From Coriobacteriia bacterium (GTDB lineage Bacteria > Actinomycetota > Coriobacteriia > Coriobacteriales > Eggerthellaceae), in the NCBI GenBank assembly GCA_030537355.1, contig JAUNNF010000011.1, positions 1 through 51,392 of the forward strand: 51,392 nt of DNA, written 5' to 3'. The notes below the pieces were generated by a model. The model was not told the DNA's origin, did no database searches, and worked only from the letters and a program-made list of their open reading frames with translations. Below, piece by piece: positions 8,168 to 17,000 of this stretch (the stretch's first letter is position 1; each line of letters opens with the position of its first letter). The position numbers and the translations under genes are program-made.

Positions 8168-9730
8168 TTATAACCTTTCTGTTTTAATTGTCATATCCTT
8201 TAATTTATTACTGTCAAGATAATTAAATTCTTCTTCAGTTAGCTGCCACATCCAATTAGTACCAACTGTACCTGGAGTGTTATTTTTTGCATCTAAGCCT
8301 AATTTTAATAAATCTTGTGCTGAATATATACAAGTATTTGCACGACTTTCAGCTATGCTCATTAACATTTTATCGAAAAGCTCATCTATATCATTGGTTT
8401 CATAGTATGACATTGCATTGCTTATAACTTCTTCGGGTGCTGAGTTTAACCATCCGTATAGTGGAGGAGTATCATGAGTATCAGCATATACTACTTGGTT
8501 TTTTCTATAATTATGTGGTAAGTATCGGTTTTTGCTTTTATATTTATTTTCTTTTGTGTATTCTTCTGATTTTTTGTTGAATCCATATTGAAGAACGCAC
8601 ATGCCATCAAAATTACAGTCTTTTAATAATTTTTCCAGCTTTGGAGTTATTATGCCTAAATCCTCAGCAAATACAGGCAATTCGTTAAAGTGTTTTTTAC
8701 AGGAATTCCAAAAGTCTATTCCTGGACCAGGCTTCCACTCGCCATTAACCGTATCCCTTGTTTTGGCATCTATATTATAGAAAGATTCAAACCCTTTAAA
8801 ATGGTCAATTCTGATAATATCATAGAGCTTAAATGCGTCATTGAGACGATTTTTCCACCAAGCATAATCTGTTTTTTTCTGATATTCCCAATCATATACA
8901 GGGGAGTCCCATACTTGTCCTACAGCATTTTTTCTGTTTGATTTGTTTGCTGGACAACCAGATAGTACAGATGCATTATAATTTTCGTCAATTTTAAAAA
9001 TTTTAGGATCAACCCATGCGTCGGCGCTTGTAAGCGACACATATAAAGGAATATCGCCGATAATTTTTATATTGTTTTTATGAGCGAATGTATGTAGACT
9101 CTTCCACTGCGTATAAAAGAAATATTGAAGCATTTGATAATATTGGAACGTACTTATATGGGATTCTTTGAATTTTTTTAATGCAGTTTTGTCTCTAAAC
9201 TTATATTTGTCTTCCCAGTCTGGGAGTTCAGCAAATTTATGGTATTCAAGAAGGGTCATAAACAGCGCATAGTCGTCTAGCCAATCACTGTGTCTTGAGC
9301 AAAAGTCCATGTAGTCATTAGGAACTTTATTAAAAAAGTTTTTATAAAGAAAAGAAAAAACCTTTGATCTTGATTCTTTTATTTGCTTGTAATCAATCTT
9401 ACCTGATGAGATCCAGGAGTCTTCTTTTATGTGTTTTGAGGGTTTTACGTTTGAGGCTTTAACTTCATCTTTTGTAAGCCATCCATCTCCAACTAACCAG
9501 TCAATATCAATTAGATATGGATTTCCGGCTCGAGATGAATAGCTAAGATATGGAGAGTCTTCTTTTGCAGGTGGGCATATAGGCAGAATTTGCCAATATT
9601 TTTGTCCTGAGCTGGCTAAAAATCGTATAAAATCATAAGCCCCTCGTCCTAATGTCCCTATGCCAGAATCACTAGGCAGCGAGAAAATTGGCATTAATAC
9701 TCCAGAAGATCTTGTATCGAATACGCTAAT
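8168..9730 (-). CDS. malQ: 4-alpha-glucanotransferase (amylomaltase), probable ATT start
   Basis: GH77 disproportionating enzyme that transfers alpha-1,4-glucan segments. Catalytic motifs are RIDHFKGFES (nucleophile Asp), FAEDLG (acid/base Glu) and THDTPPLYGW. The first in-frame ATG is at 9694 (508 residues), but the family's N-terminal strand continues upstream as RSSGVL. That frame has a stop at 9743-9745 and no ATG, GTG or TTG between. AGAGAGG sits six bases before an ATT at 9730, giving 520 residues. I annotate that ATT start. A GGAG five bases before the ATG means a shorter product cannot be excluded. It is the first gene of the malQ-glgP-M16C-sufCB operon. Confidence 0.85.
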   Translation of the reverse strand: MSVFDTRSSGVLMPIFSLPSDSGIGTLGRGAYDFIRFLASSGQKYWQILPICPPAKEDSPYLSYSSRAGNPYLIDIDWLVGDGWLTKDEVKASNVKPSKHIKEDSWISSGKIDYKQIKESRSKVFSFLYKNFFNKVPNDYMDFCSRHSDWLDDYALFMTLLEYHKFAELPDWEDKYKFRDKTALKKFKESHISTFQYYQMLQYFFYTQWKSLHTFAHKNNIKIIGDIPLYVSLTSADAWVDPKIFKIDENYNASVLSGCPANKSNRKNAVGQVWDSPVYDWEYQKKTDYAWWKNRLNDAFKLYDIIRIDHFKGFESFYNIDAKTRDTVNGEWKPGPGIDFWNSCKKHFNELPVFAEDLGIITPKLEKLLKDCNFDGMCVLQYGFNKKSEEYTKENKYKSKNRYLPHNYRKNQVVYADTHDTPPLYGWLNSAPEEVISNAMSYYETNDIDELFDKMLMSIAESRANTCIYSAQDLLKLGLDAKNNTPGTVGTNWMWQLTEEEFNYLDSNKLKDMTIKTERL

Positions 9731-9760
9731 AATTTTTCCTCTCTAATAATGTCTTTGTAT

Positions 9761-9768
9761 ATTATAAT
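9761..9768. promoter_or_regulatory. overlapping divergent -10 pair (ATTATAAT) between malQ and the 9776 gene
   Basis: The octamer ATTATAAT contains a perfect forward TATAAT at 9763-9768 and a perfect reverse TATAAT at 9766-9761. The forward element ends eight bases before the ATG at 9776, so that transcript would be leaderless. The reverse element should start malQ mRNA about 20 bases before its Shine-Dalgarno. No good -35 hexamer is evident on either strand. Symmetric -10 elements are known to drive bidirectional initiation in bacteria. Confidence 0.6.
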
Positions 9769-9775
9769 TAAACAT

Positions 9776-10501
9776 ATGAAAAATTTTCTAAAAAAGCCAA
9801 ATGTACCTTTAATAATAATTGTGTCTTTTATAGTTATTTTATGTATTGTTTTTAGCATTGTTTGTATTGTTTTTGTACAGGGTACCAATAGTTTAGCAAC
9901 GCAACAAAGATGGGCTAGCGGTAAAGAGTCTTTTGATAATGCTTATGAAATTGCTGCTGCCGATAAAGATACTCCAGATAAAACACTCTATATACCCAAA
10001 TTAACAGAGTTTTTAGGTAAAAATGTTTCTGATGCTGTCGCCAGTTTAGGTAGTGGAGCATCAGTAATTAGTTCAACATCAAACCAGGTTATTGTAAATT
10101 TAACAAATGAGGCTGCTAATGTAAAATCAGGAAGTACAACTATTAGCTTTGATTTGAATAAAGAGATTGTTAAATGTGTCCATTTCAGATGTAATACCTG
10201 GGCATTAGGCTACGGAGCATTAAGTTTTACTGATCTCATAAACAATGAACATTGTATAGAAAAATCATTAAACGAAGCAGGATTAAATCTTGAATATGGC
10301 AGTGTTATAGCTCCAACAAATAGATCAACTTACACTAGTTATGCTGCTGATGGTGTAACTGTAGAAAAAGAAAGTTTTACTTTTCATGGAAGATCAGGCA
10401 AATATAATTGGGAAGCTAACATGACTTTCGACTATTCAATTGCTAATACCAAAGGTAATTTGGCTGATACTGTTAGGACTATAGAAATCAGTATTTCTTA
10501 A
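9776..10501 (+). CDS. membrane-anchored extracytoplasmic protein of unknown function
   Basis: A 241-residue protein with a short basic N-terminus (MKNFLKKP) and one long hydrophobic helix at about residues 10-34, followed by a polar outside domain rich in Ser, Thr and Asn. There is no lipobox, so it is probably a type II anchored protein. Three cysteines (in VKCVHFRCN and NEHCIEK) may form a disulfide. I do not recognise the family. ATG at 9776 is chosen over the ATG at 9749 because the TATAAT at 9763-9768 lies between them, suggesting a leaderless mRNA. It is divergent from malQ. Confidence 0.7.
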   Translation: MKNFLKKPNVPLIIIVSFIVILCIVFSIVCIVFVQGTNSLATQQRWASGKESFDNAYEIAAADKDTPDKTLYIPKLTEFLGKNVSDAVASLGSGASVISSTSNQVIVNLTNEAANVKSGSTTISFDLNKEIVKCVHFRCNTWALGYGALSFTDLINNEHCIEKSLNEAGLNLEYGSVIAPTNRSTYTSYAADGVTVEKESFTFHGRSGKYNWEANMTFDYSIANTKGNLADTVRTIEISIS

Positions 10502-10545
10502 TATATTAAGTATTTGCTTGCGACTTATGTATTCTTATTGATTCT

Positions 10546-10551
10546 TATAAT
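10546..10551 (+). promoter_or_regulatory. -10 element of the STAND/BTAD regulator gene
   Basis: A perfect TATAAT about 48 bases before the start codon, giving a leader of roughly 40 bases. No matching -35 is visible at 16-18 bases; TTGCGA at 10518 is too far upstream at 22 bases. Confidence 0.5.
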
Positions 10552-10567
10552 AAATTAGATAAATTTT

Positions 10568-10590
10568 CTTTCACGTGCCGTTAGTGAAAG
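10568..10590 (+). promoter_or_regulatory. inverted repeat CTTTCAC/GTGAAAG next to the regulator's ribosome-binding site
   Basis: Seven-base perfect arms at 10568-10574 and 10584-10590 flank a nine-base loop, and the right arm runs into the Shine-Dalgarno AAAGGAG at 10587-10593. As RNA it would fold a hairpin that partly hides the ribosome-binding site; as DNA it could be an operator for the regulator encoded next. Which applies cannot be told from sequence. Confidence 0.5.
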
Positions 10591-10598
10591 GAGAAAAT

Positions 10599-13034
10599 AT
10601 GTCAAATTTTGTTGAGAGAAGTGCGTGCAGAGGAGCTCATCCTAAAAGTGTAGATTTAAAAAATAAATATGTAAGGGATGAATTAATATCTAGGTTAATG
10701 GAAGATCGTGCTGTGTTACGAATTGTTCGGGCACCCAATGGCTTTGGTAAAACTACCCTTATAGGTCAATATGCTGATGTTGTATTTTCTTTTGAAGATG
10801 TTTATTGGTTAAATTGTCAAAGTCCATGTTTTATAAGAGATCTAGATTCTGGTTATCTTAATGAAAATATTGAAGAAGCTAGTCTTGTTGTTTTAGATGA
10901 AATGCCTCATTTGGATAGTGAGAGAACAAATAAATTATCGAAATTTATTGATTTATTATTGAAGCAAAACATTGAAGTAATATTAACCGTAACTCCAATA
11001 AACGATACTATTTCTGAGCATCAAAAGACGAGTTTAATCCTTAATTCACGTGATATGCTAATTAGCGATTCAGAATTTAAAATATTCAGGCATAAAAAAA
11101 CTATAAAAGGAGATGTCGGGAGAATAATATCTGTTGTGAAATATGGACTGAAAGAAATTTTATCATCGTCTATGACTGAAGATTTTAATGAGGATGTTTA
11201 TGCTGCTATATTCTATATTTATATTTTTATGGAAGGTGATCTAAGCAGTCTTCGTAAATATAAATTTGTGCAATATTTTGCTCAAGATTATCTATATTTA
11301 GGAGTTAATGAGAACAACGACTCTTTTTCTGTTCCTTATGTGTCTGTTAATAATATTTGTAAGATCTATAATAATAAAATTGACAGAATTGCTAAATCTT
11401 TTGGATTCGAAAATAAGGATAGTTTTGGGCAATATTTAGCGAAAAAATTTGTGCACCGTGGAAACTATTCAAGAGCAACAGAAGCATTGCAGCATCTTTG
11501 CTTGGTTAAGACAAAGTATATGTACTTAAAAAAGTTCAATTTACTTTCTTTTAAAAAAGGAATTATTATTGAAATGAACAATTTGTACAATTCTGTAATG
11601 TCTTCAAGAATAAAAATTGATTCTAATTGCGTAACTTATCAGGCATGGAGAAAATATTTACTTGGTGATAGCACAGAAGCAATTAAGTATGCATATAAAG
11701 TCATAGACAACACAGAATCTTCAATAATAAACAAGATGATGTCAGCTTTTATCTTTATGTCCTGTGGAGCTAGTCCAGAAAAACACCAGGCTCAAAGATT
11801 GATTTCTCAATTGCGTTCAATGTTGCAAGATTCTAACAATATAGGTCGACGAACAAAACGTCTTTTTACATATAAATTGTGTTTGAGTCTAAGTGATATA
11901 TATTTTGCAATATATCAGAATAGTGAAAATGTATTTGATCTTTTTAATCAAATGGAACCAGGTGACATACAAATAATTTCTGCAATTTGTATCTTGAAAC
12001 ACCTAAAGTATGTACCAGCAAATCAATTTGAACAAATAAAGGTAGCATCATTCTTTCAAAATACCTACAGTATCATAAATGATATGAGTCATAATTTCTA
12101 TTTCTATTTATTAGTCCAAGCTTATATAGAGGCTTCAAAAATAATTGAGCAGTATGTCGCAGAATTAAATAAAGATATTATTGTAGAGGTAAATCAGTAT
12201 TTTGAAGAATTCAATAAACAAAAATTTAAGTATTTGAATGTTTCAAATTTAGTCAAAGTAAAAACTAAAGAGATTACTAAAGATTCAAATTTGCCTAAAC
12301 TTGTGGTTAAACTTTTAGGAGGACTCGAAGTAAACATAGCAGGCAAACAGTTGTTAAATAAGGATTTTGGCAGACAAAATGTTAAACTTCTTCTAGCCCT
12401 ACTCGTCTTATCCAACGGAAACGAGGTTAGCAAGGATTATCTTGCTTCAAATATTTGGCCAGAATGCGACATTCATAGAGCACGAAGAAACTTAAATTCA
12501 TGTTGGTGTGTTTTAAATAAAATCATAGGTCAACCATACATAATGAAAAATCAAAAATGCTACAGAATAAATGAAACATTGTTAGATAGTGATGTGTTAT
12601 CCCTAGATAATTTTTGTTCAGATATGACTATGGGTACAATTGATCCTGATGGTTGGTATGAATCTATAAAAGAAAATAAGAATTATTTTGAGTATGACCT
12701 GTTGCCAAGTGAAGATGAAAATTCTATCATTATTAAGAAAAGACAATATTATAAAAACAAAGTTATTGATGCTCTTTTATCTGCATCTCAAAGACTGTTA
12801 GAAGTGAACGAAGAGCGACAAGCACTGTGGTTTGCTTATAGGGCAATAGATAGAGACGATAAAAGGGAAGATGTGTATTTGAATCTTATGGATATTCAAT
12901 TGGCCTGTGGACAGAGAAGTCCTGCTATTGAGACCTTCACAGCATGTAAAAAATTCTTGGACAAAGAATATGGAATTTCGCCATCATTTAAAATGCAAAA
13001 AATGTATAAAAAAGCAGTCCATGAATTTTCTTAA
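10599..13034 (+). CDS. large transcriptional regulator: MalT-like STAND ATPase plus SARP winged helix and BTAD domain
   Basis: An 811-residue multidomain regulator. The N-terminus has a MalT/LAL-type P-loop APNGFGKTTL at about residues 45-54 and a Walker B LVVLDEMPHL near 96-105. A long helical middle section follows, of the kind that forms solenoid repeats. From about residue 568 there is an OmpR-like winged helix of the SARP type (LLGGLEVNIAGKQLL to the RRNLNSCW helix), then a C-terminal BTAD domain ending at the stop. The effector and targets are unknown. ATG at 10599 is chosen because AAAGGAG lies five bases before it. It lies immediately upstream of secA with a separate promoter-like sequence between. 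Confidence 0.8.
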   Translation: MSNFVERSACRGAHPKSVDLKNKYVRDELISRLMEDRAVLRIVRAPNGFGKTTLIGQYADVVFSFEDVYWLNCQSPCFIRDLDSGYLNENIEEASLVVLDEMPHLDSERTNKLSKFIDLLLKQNIEVILTVTPINDTISEHQKTSLILNSRDMLISDSEFKIFRHKKTIKGDVGRIISVVKYGLKEILSSSMTEDFNEDVYAAIFYIYIFMEGDLSSLRKYKFVQYFAQDYLYLGVNENNDSFSVPYVSVNNICKIYNNKIDRIAKSFGFENKDSFGQYLAKKFVHRGNYSRATEALQHLCLVKTKYMYLKKFNLLSFKKGIIIEMNNLYNSVMSSRIKIDSNCVTYQAWRKYLLGDSTEAIKYAYKVIDNTESSIINKMMSAFIFMSCGASPEKHQAQRLISQLRSMLQDSNNIGRRTKRLFTYKLCLSLSDIYFAIYQNSENVFDLFNQMEPGDIQIISAICILKHLKYVPANQFEQIKVASFFQNTYSIINDMSHNFYFYLLVQAYIEASKIIEQYVAELNKDIIVEVNQYFEEFNKQKFKYLNVSNLVKVKTKEITKDSNLPKLVVKLLGGLEVNIAGKQLLNKDFGRQNVKLLLALLVLSNGNEVSKDYLASNIWPECDIHRARRNLNSCWCVLNKIIGQPYIMKNQKCYRINETLLDSDVLSLDNFCSDMTMGTIDPDGWYESIKENKNYFEYDLLPSEDENSIIIKKRQYYKNKVIDALLSASQRLLEVNEERQALWFAYRAIDRDDKREDVYLNLMDIQLACGQRSPAIETFTACKKFLDKEYGISPSFKMQKMYKKAVHEFS

Positions 13035-13082
13035 ATATGGTATATTATGCTGCTAGTAATTAATTATAGAAGGTGAATAAAT

Positions 13083-15902
13083 TTGGGATTTTTATCTAAG
13101 ATATTAACAATAGGTGAAGGTAAGCAGATGAAAGCTTATCAGGAGATGGCAAGCTATATTGGTACTCTTGAACCTGATATGCAAAAATTAAGTGATGCAA
13201 AATTAAAAGCATTAACAAAGAAATTTAAAGAACGTCTTGATAATGGCGAAGATCTAAATGCAATTTTACCTGAAGCATTTGCTGCTGTCAGAGAAGCAAG
13301 TGTTCGCACAACAGGGCTTAGGCATTTTGATGTTCAATTAATAGGTGGTATGGCTCTAAATGATGGTCAGATTGCAGAGATGAAAACTGGTGAAGGCAAA
13401 ACACTTGTTTCAACTCTTGCAGGTTACTTAAATGCCCTGTCTGGTGATAATGTTCATATCGTTACTGTTAATGATTATTTGGCAGAACGTGATAGTATCT
13501 GGATGGGGCAAATATATAAAAAGCTAGGCTTAACTGTGGGCTTAATTCAAAACGGAATGATGCCTCAAGCAAAAGTTCCTGCTTATAAAGCTGATATTAC
13601 ATATGGTACAAACTCTGAATTTGGCTTTGATTATCTTCGAGATAATATGGTAACAAATGCAGATGGTAGAGTTCAGCGTGGTCATAGCTTTTGTATTGTA
13701 GACGAGGTTGACTCAATTCTTATTGATGAAGCTAGAACACCACTTATTATTTCAGGTGCTGGCACACAAGCGGCTGATACATATAAATTGTTTGCTCGTG
13801 CTATGCCCGGCCTACATGAAGGTGAAGACTTTGAAATGGACGAGGCTAAGCATACAATTTTTACCACTGAAGTAGGTCTTGCTAAAGTAGAAGCGTCAAC
13901 CGGAATAGATGATATTTTCAGTGATCCATCCGGCCAGCTTGCTAATCACCTACAACAAGCCTTGCGTGCACAATTCTTGTTCCATAAGGATGTACAGTAT
14001 GTAGTTGTTCATGGTGAAGTTAAAATTGTTGATGAGTTTACTGGTCGTATCATGGAGGGCAGGCGTTACTCTGAAGGCTTGCATCAAGCAATTGAAGCTA
14101 AAGAAAACGTTCAAATTAGAGAAGAGAACCAGACTCTCGCAACTATTACTCTTCAGAATTATTTTAGACTCTACGATAAATTATCTGGTATGACAGGTAC
14201 TGCTATGACAGAGGATAGCGAGTTTAGGCAAATTTATAAACTCCCTGTTGTTGCTATTCCTCCTAATAAGCCTGTTATTAGAGACGATAAGAATGATTTA
14301 GTTTATCAAAATATTAATGCTAAGTTTAATGCTGTAGCTGATGATATTGAAGCACGCCACAACAACAACCAGCCATGTCTGGTTGGTACAGTATCAATTG
14401 AAAGCTCAGAGAGGCTTTCAACTCTTCTTCGTAAACGTGGCATTAAACATGAGATTTTAAATGCTAAGTATCATGCATCAGAAGCTGAAATTATTGCTCA
14501 GGCAGGGCGTGCTGGTGCGGTTACTATTGCCACTAACATGGCAGGCCGTGGTACTGATATTTTGCTTGGTGGTAATCCAGAAGGTATGGCAAATGTATTT
14601 TTACGAGAAGAAGGTTTTGATCCTGATAGATTATCTCCTGAAGAGGAAGAGGAACGTCGTCGAGAGCAAGAAGCGTTAGGCATTGTTACTGTTGACTCAG
14701 ATGAAGAAGAAGACGATGAGCGTCCACCAGCTCCAACAAAAGAAGATAGAAAAGCTGCCTATAAAAAAGCCAAAGCAATTACAGATAAAGAAAACAAATT
14801 GGTTTTAGAGGCAGGTGGATTGTGTGTTATAGGTACTGAACGTCACGAATCAAGACGTATTGACAATCAGCTTAGAGGTCGTTCTGGCCGTCAAGGCGAC
14901 CCAGGTGTTACGCAGTTTTACTTATCATTAGAAGATGACTTAATGAGGTTATTTGGTGGCCCTCGTATGGACAGTATTAAAAATATGATGGCAAATAATG
15001 ATATTCCTGAAGATACTCCAATTCAAGCTGGTCTTGTATCTAAAGCAATAGAGAGCGCGCAGCGACAAGTTGAGAGCATCAACTTTGGCTCACGTAAACA
15101 CGTTCTTGAATACGATGATGTTATGAACCTACAACGTAGTGCAATTTATAATGAGCGTAATGATATTTTGGATGGTAAGGATTTAGGTGAGAGAGTGAGT
15201 GAGATGCTCGAAGATGCTGTTGAGCGCGCAGTTACTCTTCACTGTCCAGACAATGAAAGCCCTGAGGATTGGGACTTTAAATCTCTTAATTTATGGATTC
15301 ACAATTTTTGTGGTAGGACAGATTTTGATATTGAAAAAATTGATCACGATGAAGATCCAGAGATAATTGCTGAGTCTGTATTGGCTTATCTACAAGCATG
15401 TTATGATGAAAAATGCGAAGAATTATCAGAACCTGTAGTTAAAGTATTACAACCACAAATCATGCTTCGAATACTCGACACTAGATGGATGGCTCACTTA
15501 CAAGATATGGATTATTTGAAACAGGGTATTGGTCTTCGTGCTTATGGTCAATTAGATCCTCTTGTAGAGTACAAACAAGAAGCTTACGCTGCATTTAAAA
15601 ATTTAACAGAGAGCATGTATGAGGACTTTTTACAGACATTTATGCGATTACAAATGGCAGCTCCTATTAAGGAGGAGAGAAGTGCTCTAAGCGGTAATCT
15701 TGATTATTCAAATCCTGAAGAGGCGCTTAATACTAAAACAAAGGCACCTGCTAATGTACCTAAAGCTCCACCAAAAGAGGAGATTAAGGCAAAAACAATT
15801 GTTAAAGATAAAGACGATCCATGGCAAAATGTAGGCAGGAATGATCCTTGCCCATGTGGTAGTGGTAAAAAATATAAAAAATGTCATGGAAGAAATAACT
15901 AA
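13083..15902 (+). CDS. secA: Preprotein translocase motor subunit SecA
   Basis: A 939-residue SecA, the ATPase that pushes unfolded preproteins through SecYEG. Visible motifs are MKTGEGKTLVS (Walker A, near residue 100), DEVDSILIDEARTP (DEAD box), ERHESRRIDNQLRGRSGRQGDPG (helicase motif VI region) and the C-terminal zinc-binding SEC-C motif DPCPCGSGKKYKKCH. A charged insertion of roughly 80 residues (acidic run near residue 538) separates TDILLGGNPEG from VLEAGGL, longer than I recall for actinobacterial SecA1. The start is TTG, preceded by AAGGTGA six bases upstream. The last 17 bases overlap prfB. Confidence 0.95.
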   Translation: MGFLSKILTIGEGKQMKAYQEMASYIGTLEPDMQKLSDAKLKALTKKFKERLDNGEDLNAILPEAFAAVREASVRTTGLRHFDVQLIGGMALNDGQIAEMKTGEGKTLVSTLAGYLNALSGDNVHIVTVNDYLAERDSIWMGQIYKKLGLTVGLIQNGMMPQAKVPAYKADITYGTNSEFGFDYLRDNMVTNADGRVQRGHSFCIVDEVDSILIDEARTPLIISGAGTQAADTYKLFARAMPGLHEGEDFEMDEAKHTIFTTEVGLAKVEASTGIDDIFSDPSGQLANHLQQALRAQFLFHKDVQYVVVHGEVKIVDEFTGRIMEGRRYSEGLHQAIEAKENVQIREENQTLATITLQNYFRLYDKLSGMTGTAMTEDSEFRQIYKLPVVAIPPNKPVIRDDKNDLVYQNINAKFNAVADDIEARHNNNQPCLVGTVSIESSERLSTLLRKRGIKHEILNAKYHASEAEIIAQAGRAGAVTIATNMAGRGTDILLGGNPEGMANVFLREEGFDPDRLSPEEEEERRREQEALGIVTVDSDEEEDDERPPAPTKEDRKAAYKKAKAITDKENKLVLEAGGLCVIGTERHESRRIDNQLRGRSGRQGDPGVTQFYLSLEDDLMRLFGGPRMDSIKNMMANNDIPEDTPIQAGLVSKAIESAQRQVESINFGSRKHVLEYDDVMNLQRSAIYNERNDILDGKDLGERVSEMLEDAVERAVTLHCPDNESPEDWDFKSLNLWIHNFCGRTDFDIEKIDHDEDPEIIAESVLAYLQACYDEKCEELSEPVVKVLQPQIMLRILDTRWMAHLQDMDYLKQGIGLRAYGQLDPLVEYKQEAYAAFKNLTESMYEDFLQTFMRLQMAAPIKEERSALSGNLDYSNPEEALNTKTKAPANVPKAPPKEEIKAKTIVKDKDDPWQNVGRNDPCPCGSGKKYKKCHGRNN

Positions 15903-16971
15903 AAAAGATATAGAAAATTGTGCTAATCGTGTATCAGAGCTAGAATCTATTCTTCATATAGAAGATAAGAAAAAAGAACTTGAAAGTTTAACCAAGCTTA
16001 CTGAGAAAGCAGATTTTTGGAACAATCAAGAGTCGGCTCAAGACACCAATAAAAAAATTAATTCTATCAATACTATTTTAGATTCTTATTCAGAAATTAA
16101 AACTACTTTTGACGATTTGAGCGAGGCTTATAATTTTTCTGCAGAGGACGAGTCTTTTATAGAGGAAGCAAAATCTACATTTAAAAAACTATGTGATAAG
16201 CTAGATAGTATCGAAGAGGAATCATTGTTCTCTGGAGAGTTTGATGATCAAGATGCAATAATAACAATAAATCCAGGTTCGGGTGGAAAAGAAGCACAAG
16301 ACTGGACAGATATGTTATACAAAATGTATACAAAGTTTGCCGATAACTATGGCTATAAACATAAAACTCTAGACATTGTTCCAGGAGATGGTATTGGTCT
16401 TGATAAAGTAACTATACAGATATCTGGTCATAATGCTTATGGTATGTTAAAAAGCGAGAATGGCGTACATCGACTCGTAAGAATTTCTCCTACTGATGAA
16501 AAGAAACGTAGGCATACAACATTTGCTGCAGTTGAAGTATTGCCGCTTTTACCTAACGATATAAATGTAGAGCTTGATATGAATGACGTTAGAGTTGATG
16601 TTTATCGCTCTAGTGGTCCTGGAGGACAAAGTGTCAATACAACTGATAGTGCCGTAAGGTTGACTCATATACCAACAGGTATTGTTGTTACTTGTCAAAA
16701 TGAGAAATCGCAAATTCAAAATAGGGAAACAGCATTACGTGTTCTTAAATCAAAATTATACGAATTAGAGCTTGAAAAACGTGATGATAAAGTTAATGCA
16801 ATTACTGGCGATAAAACAGCAAATTCTTTTGGAAGCCAGATTAGAAATTATGTACTATATCCATATAAATTGGTGAAGGATTTAAGAAGCGGCTTTGAGT
16901 CAGGAAATGTTGATGCTGTGCTCAATGGACACATTAAAGATTTCATTTTGAGCTATCATAAAAAAATATAA
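15886..16971 (+). CDS. prfB: Peptide chain release factor 2 with a Ser-Pro-Thr stop-recognition motif
   Basis: A 361-residue class I release factor that reads UAA and UGA and triggers peptide release. The GGQ motif is in SSGPGGQSVNTTDSAVRLTH. The region that carries the RF2 tripeptide SPF in E. coli reads VRISPTDEKKRRHT here, with Ser201-Pro202-Thr203 (codons 16486-16494). Thr in place of Phe recalls the RF1 PxT motif, but the rest of the protein is RF2-like. No programmed frameshift or internal TGA is present. The ATG at 15886 overlaps secA by 17 bases and is preferred to the upstream in-frame start at 15841, which would lie deep inside the SEC-C coding region. Confidence 0.93.
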   Translation: MEEITKKDIENCANRVSELESILHIEDKKKELESLTKLTEKADFWNNQESAQDTNKKINSINTILDSYSEIKTTFDDLSEAYNFSAEDESFIEEAKSTFKKLCDKLDSIEEESLFSGEFDDQDAIITINPGSGGKEAQDWTDMLYKMYTKFADNYGYKHKTLDIVPGDGIGLDKVTIQISGHNAYGMLKSENGVHRLVRISPTDEKKRRHTTFAAVEVLPLLPNDINVELDMNDVRVDVYRSSGPGGQSVNTTDSAVRLTHIPTGIVVTCQNEKSQIQNRETALRVLKSKLYELELEKRDDKVNAITGDKTANSFGSQIRNYVLYPYKLVKDLRSGFESGNVDAVLNGHIKDFILSYHKKI

Positions 16972-17000
16972 ATTCCCAGTTAAAATATTGAATTATTGTG

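Noticed and set aside
9694-9888. 64-codon minus-strand reading frame upstream of malQ
   Set aside because: It runs antisense through the start and signal helix of the 9776 gene, covers the divergent promoter, and has no recognisable protein features.
15841-15885. Upstream in-frame start of prfB at 15841
   Set aside because: It would add 15 residues read from the SecA zinc-motif codons in another frame; the 15886 ATG matches the normal RF2 N-terminus.
15886-16971. Programmed frameshift in prfB as in many bacteria
   Set aside because: The frame is continuous from ATG to TAA with no internal TGA and no slippery CTT-TGA site.
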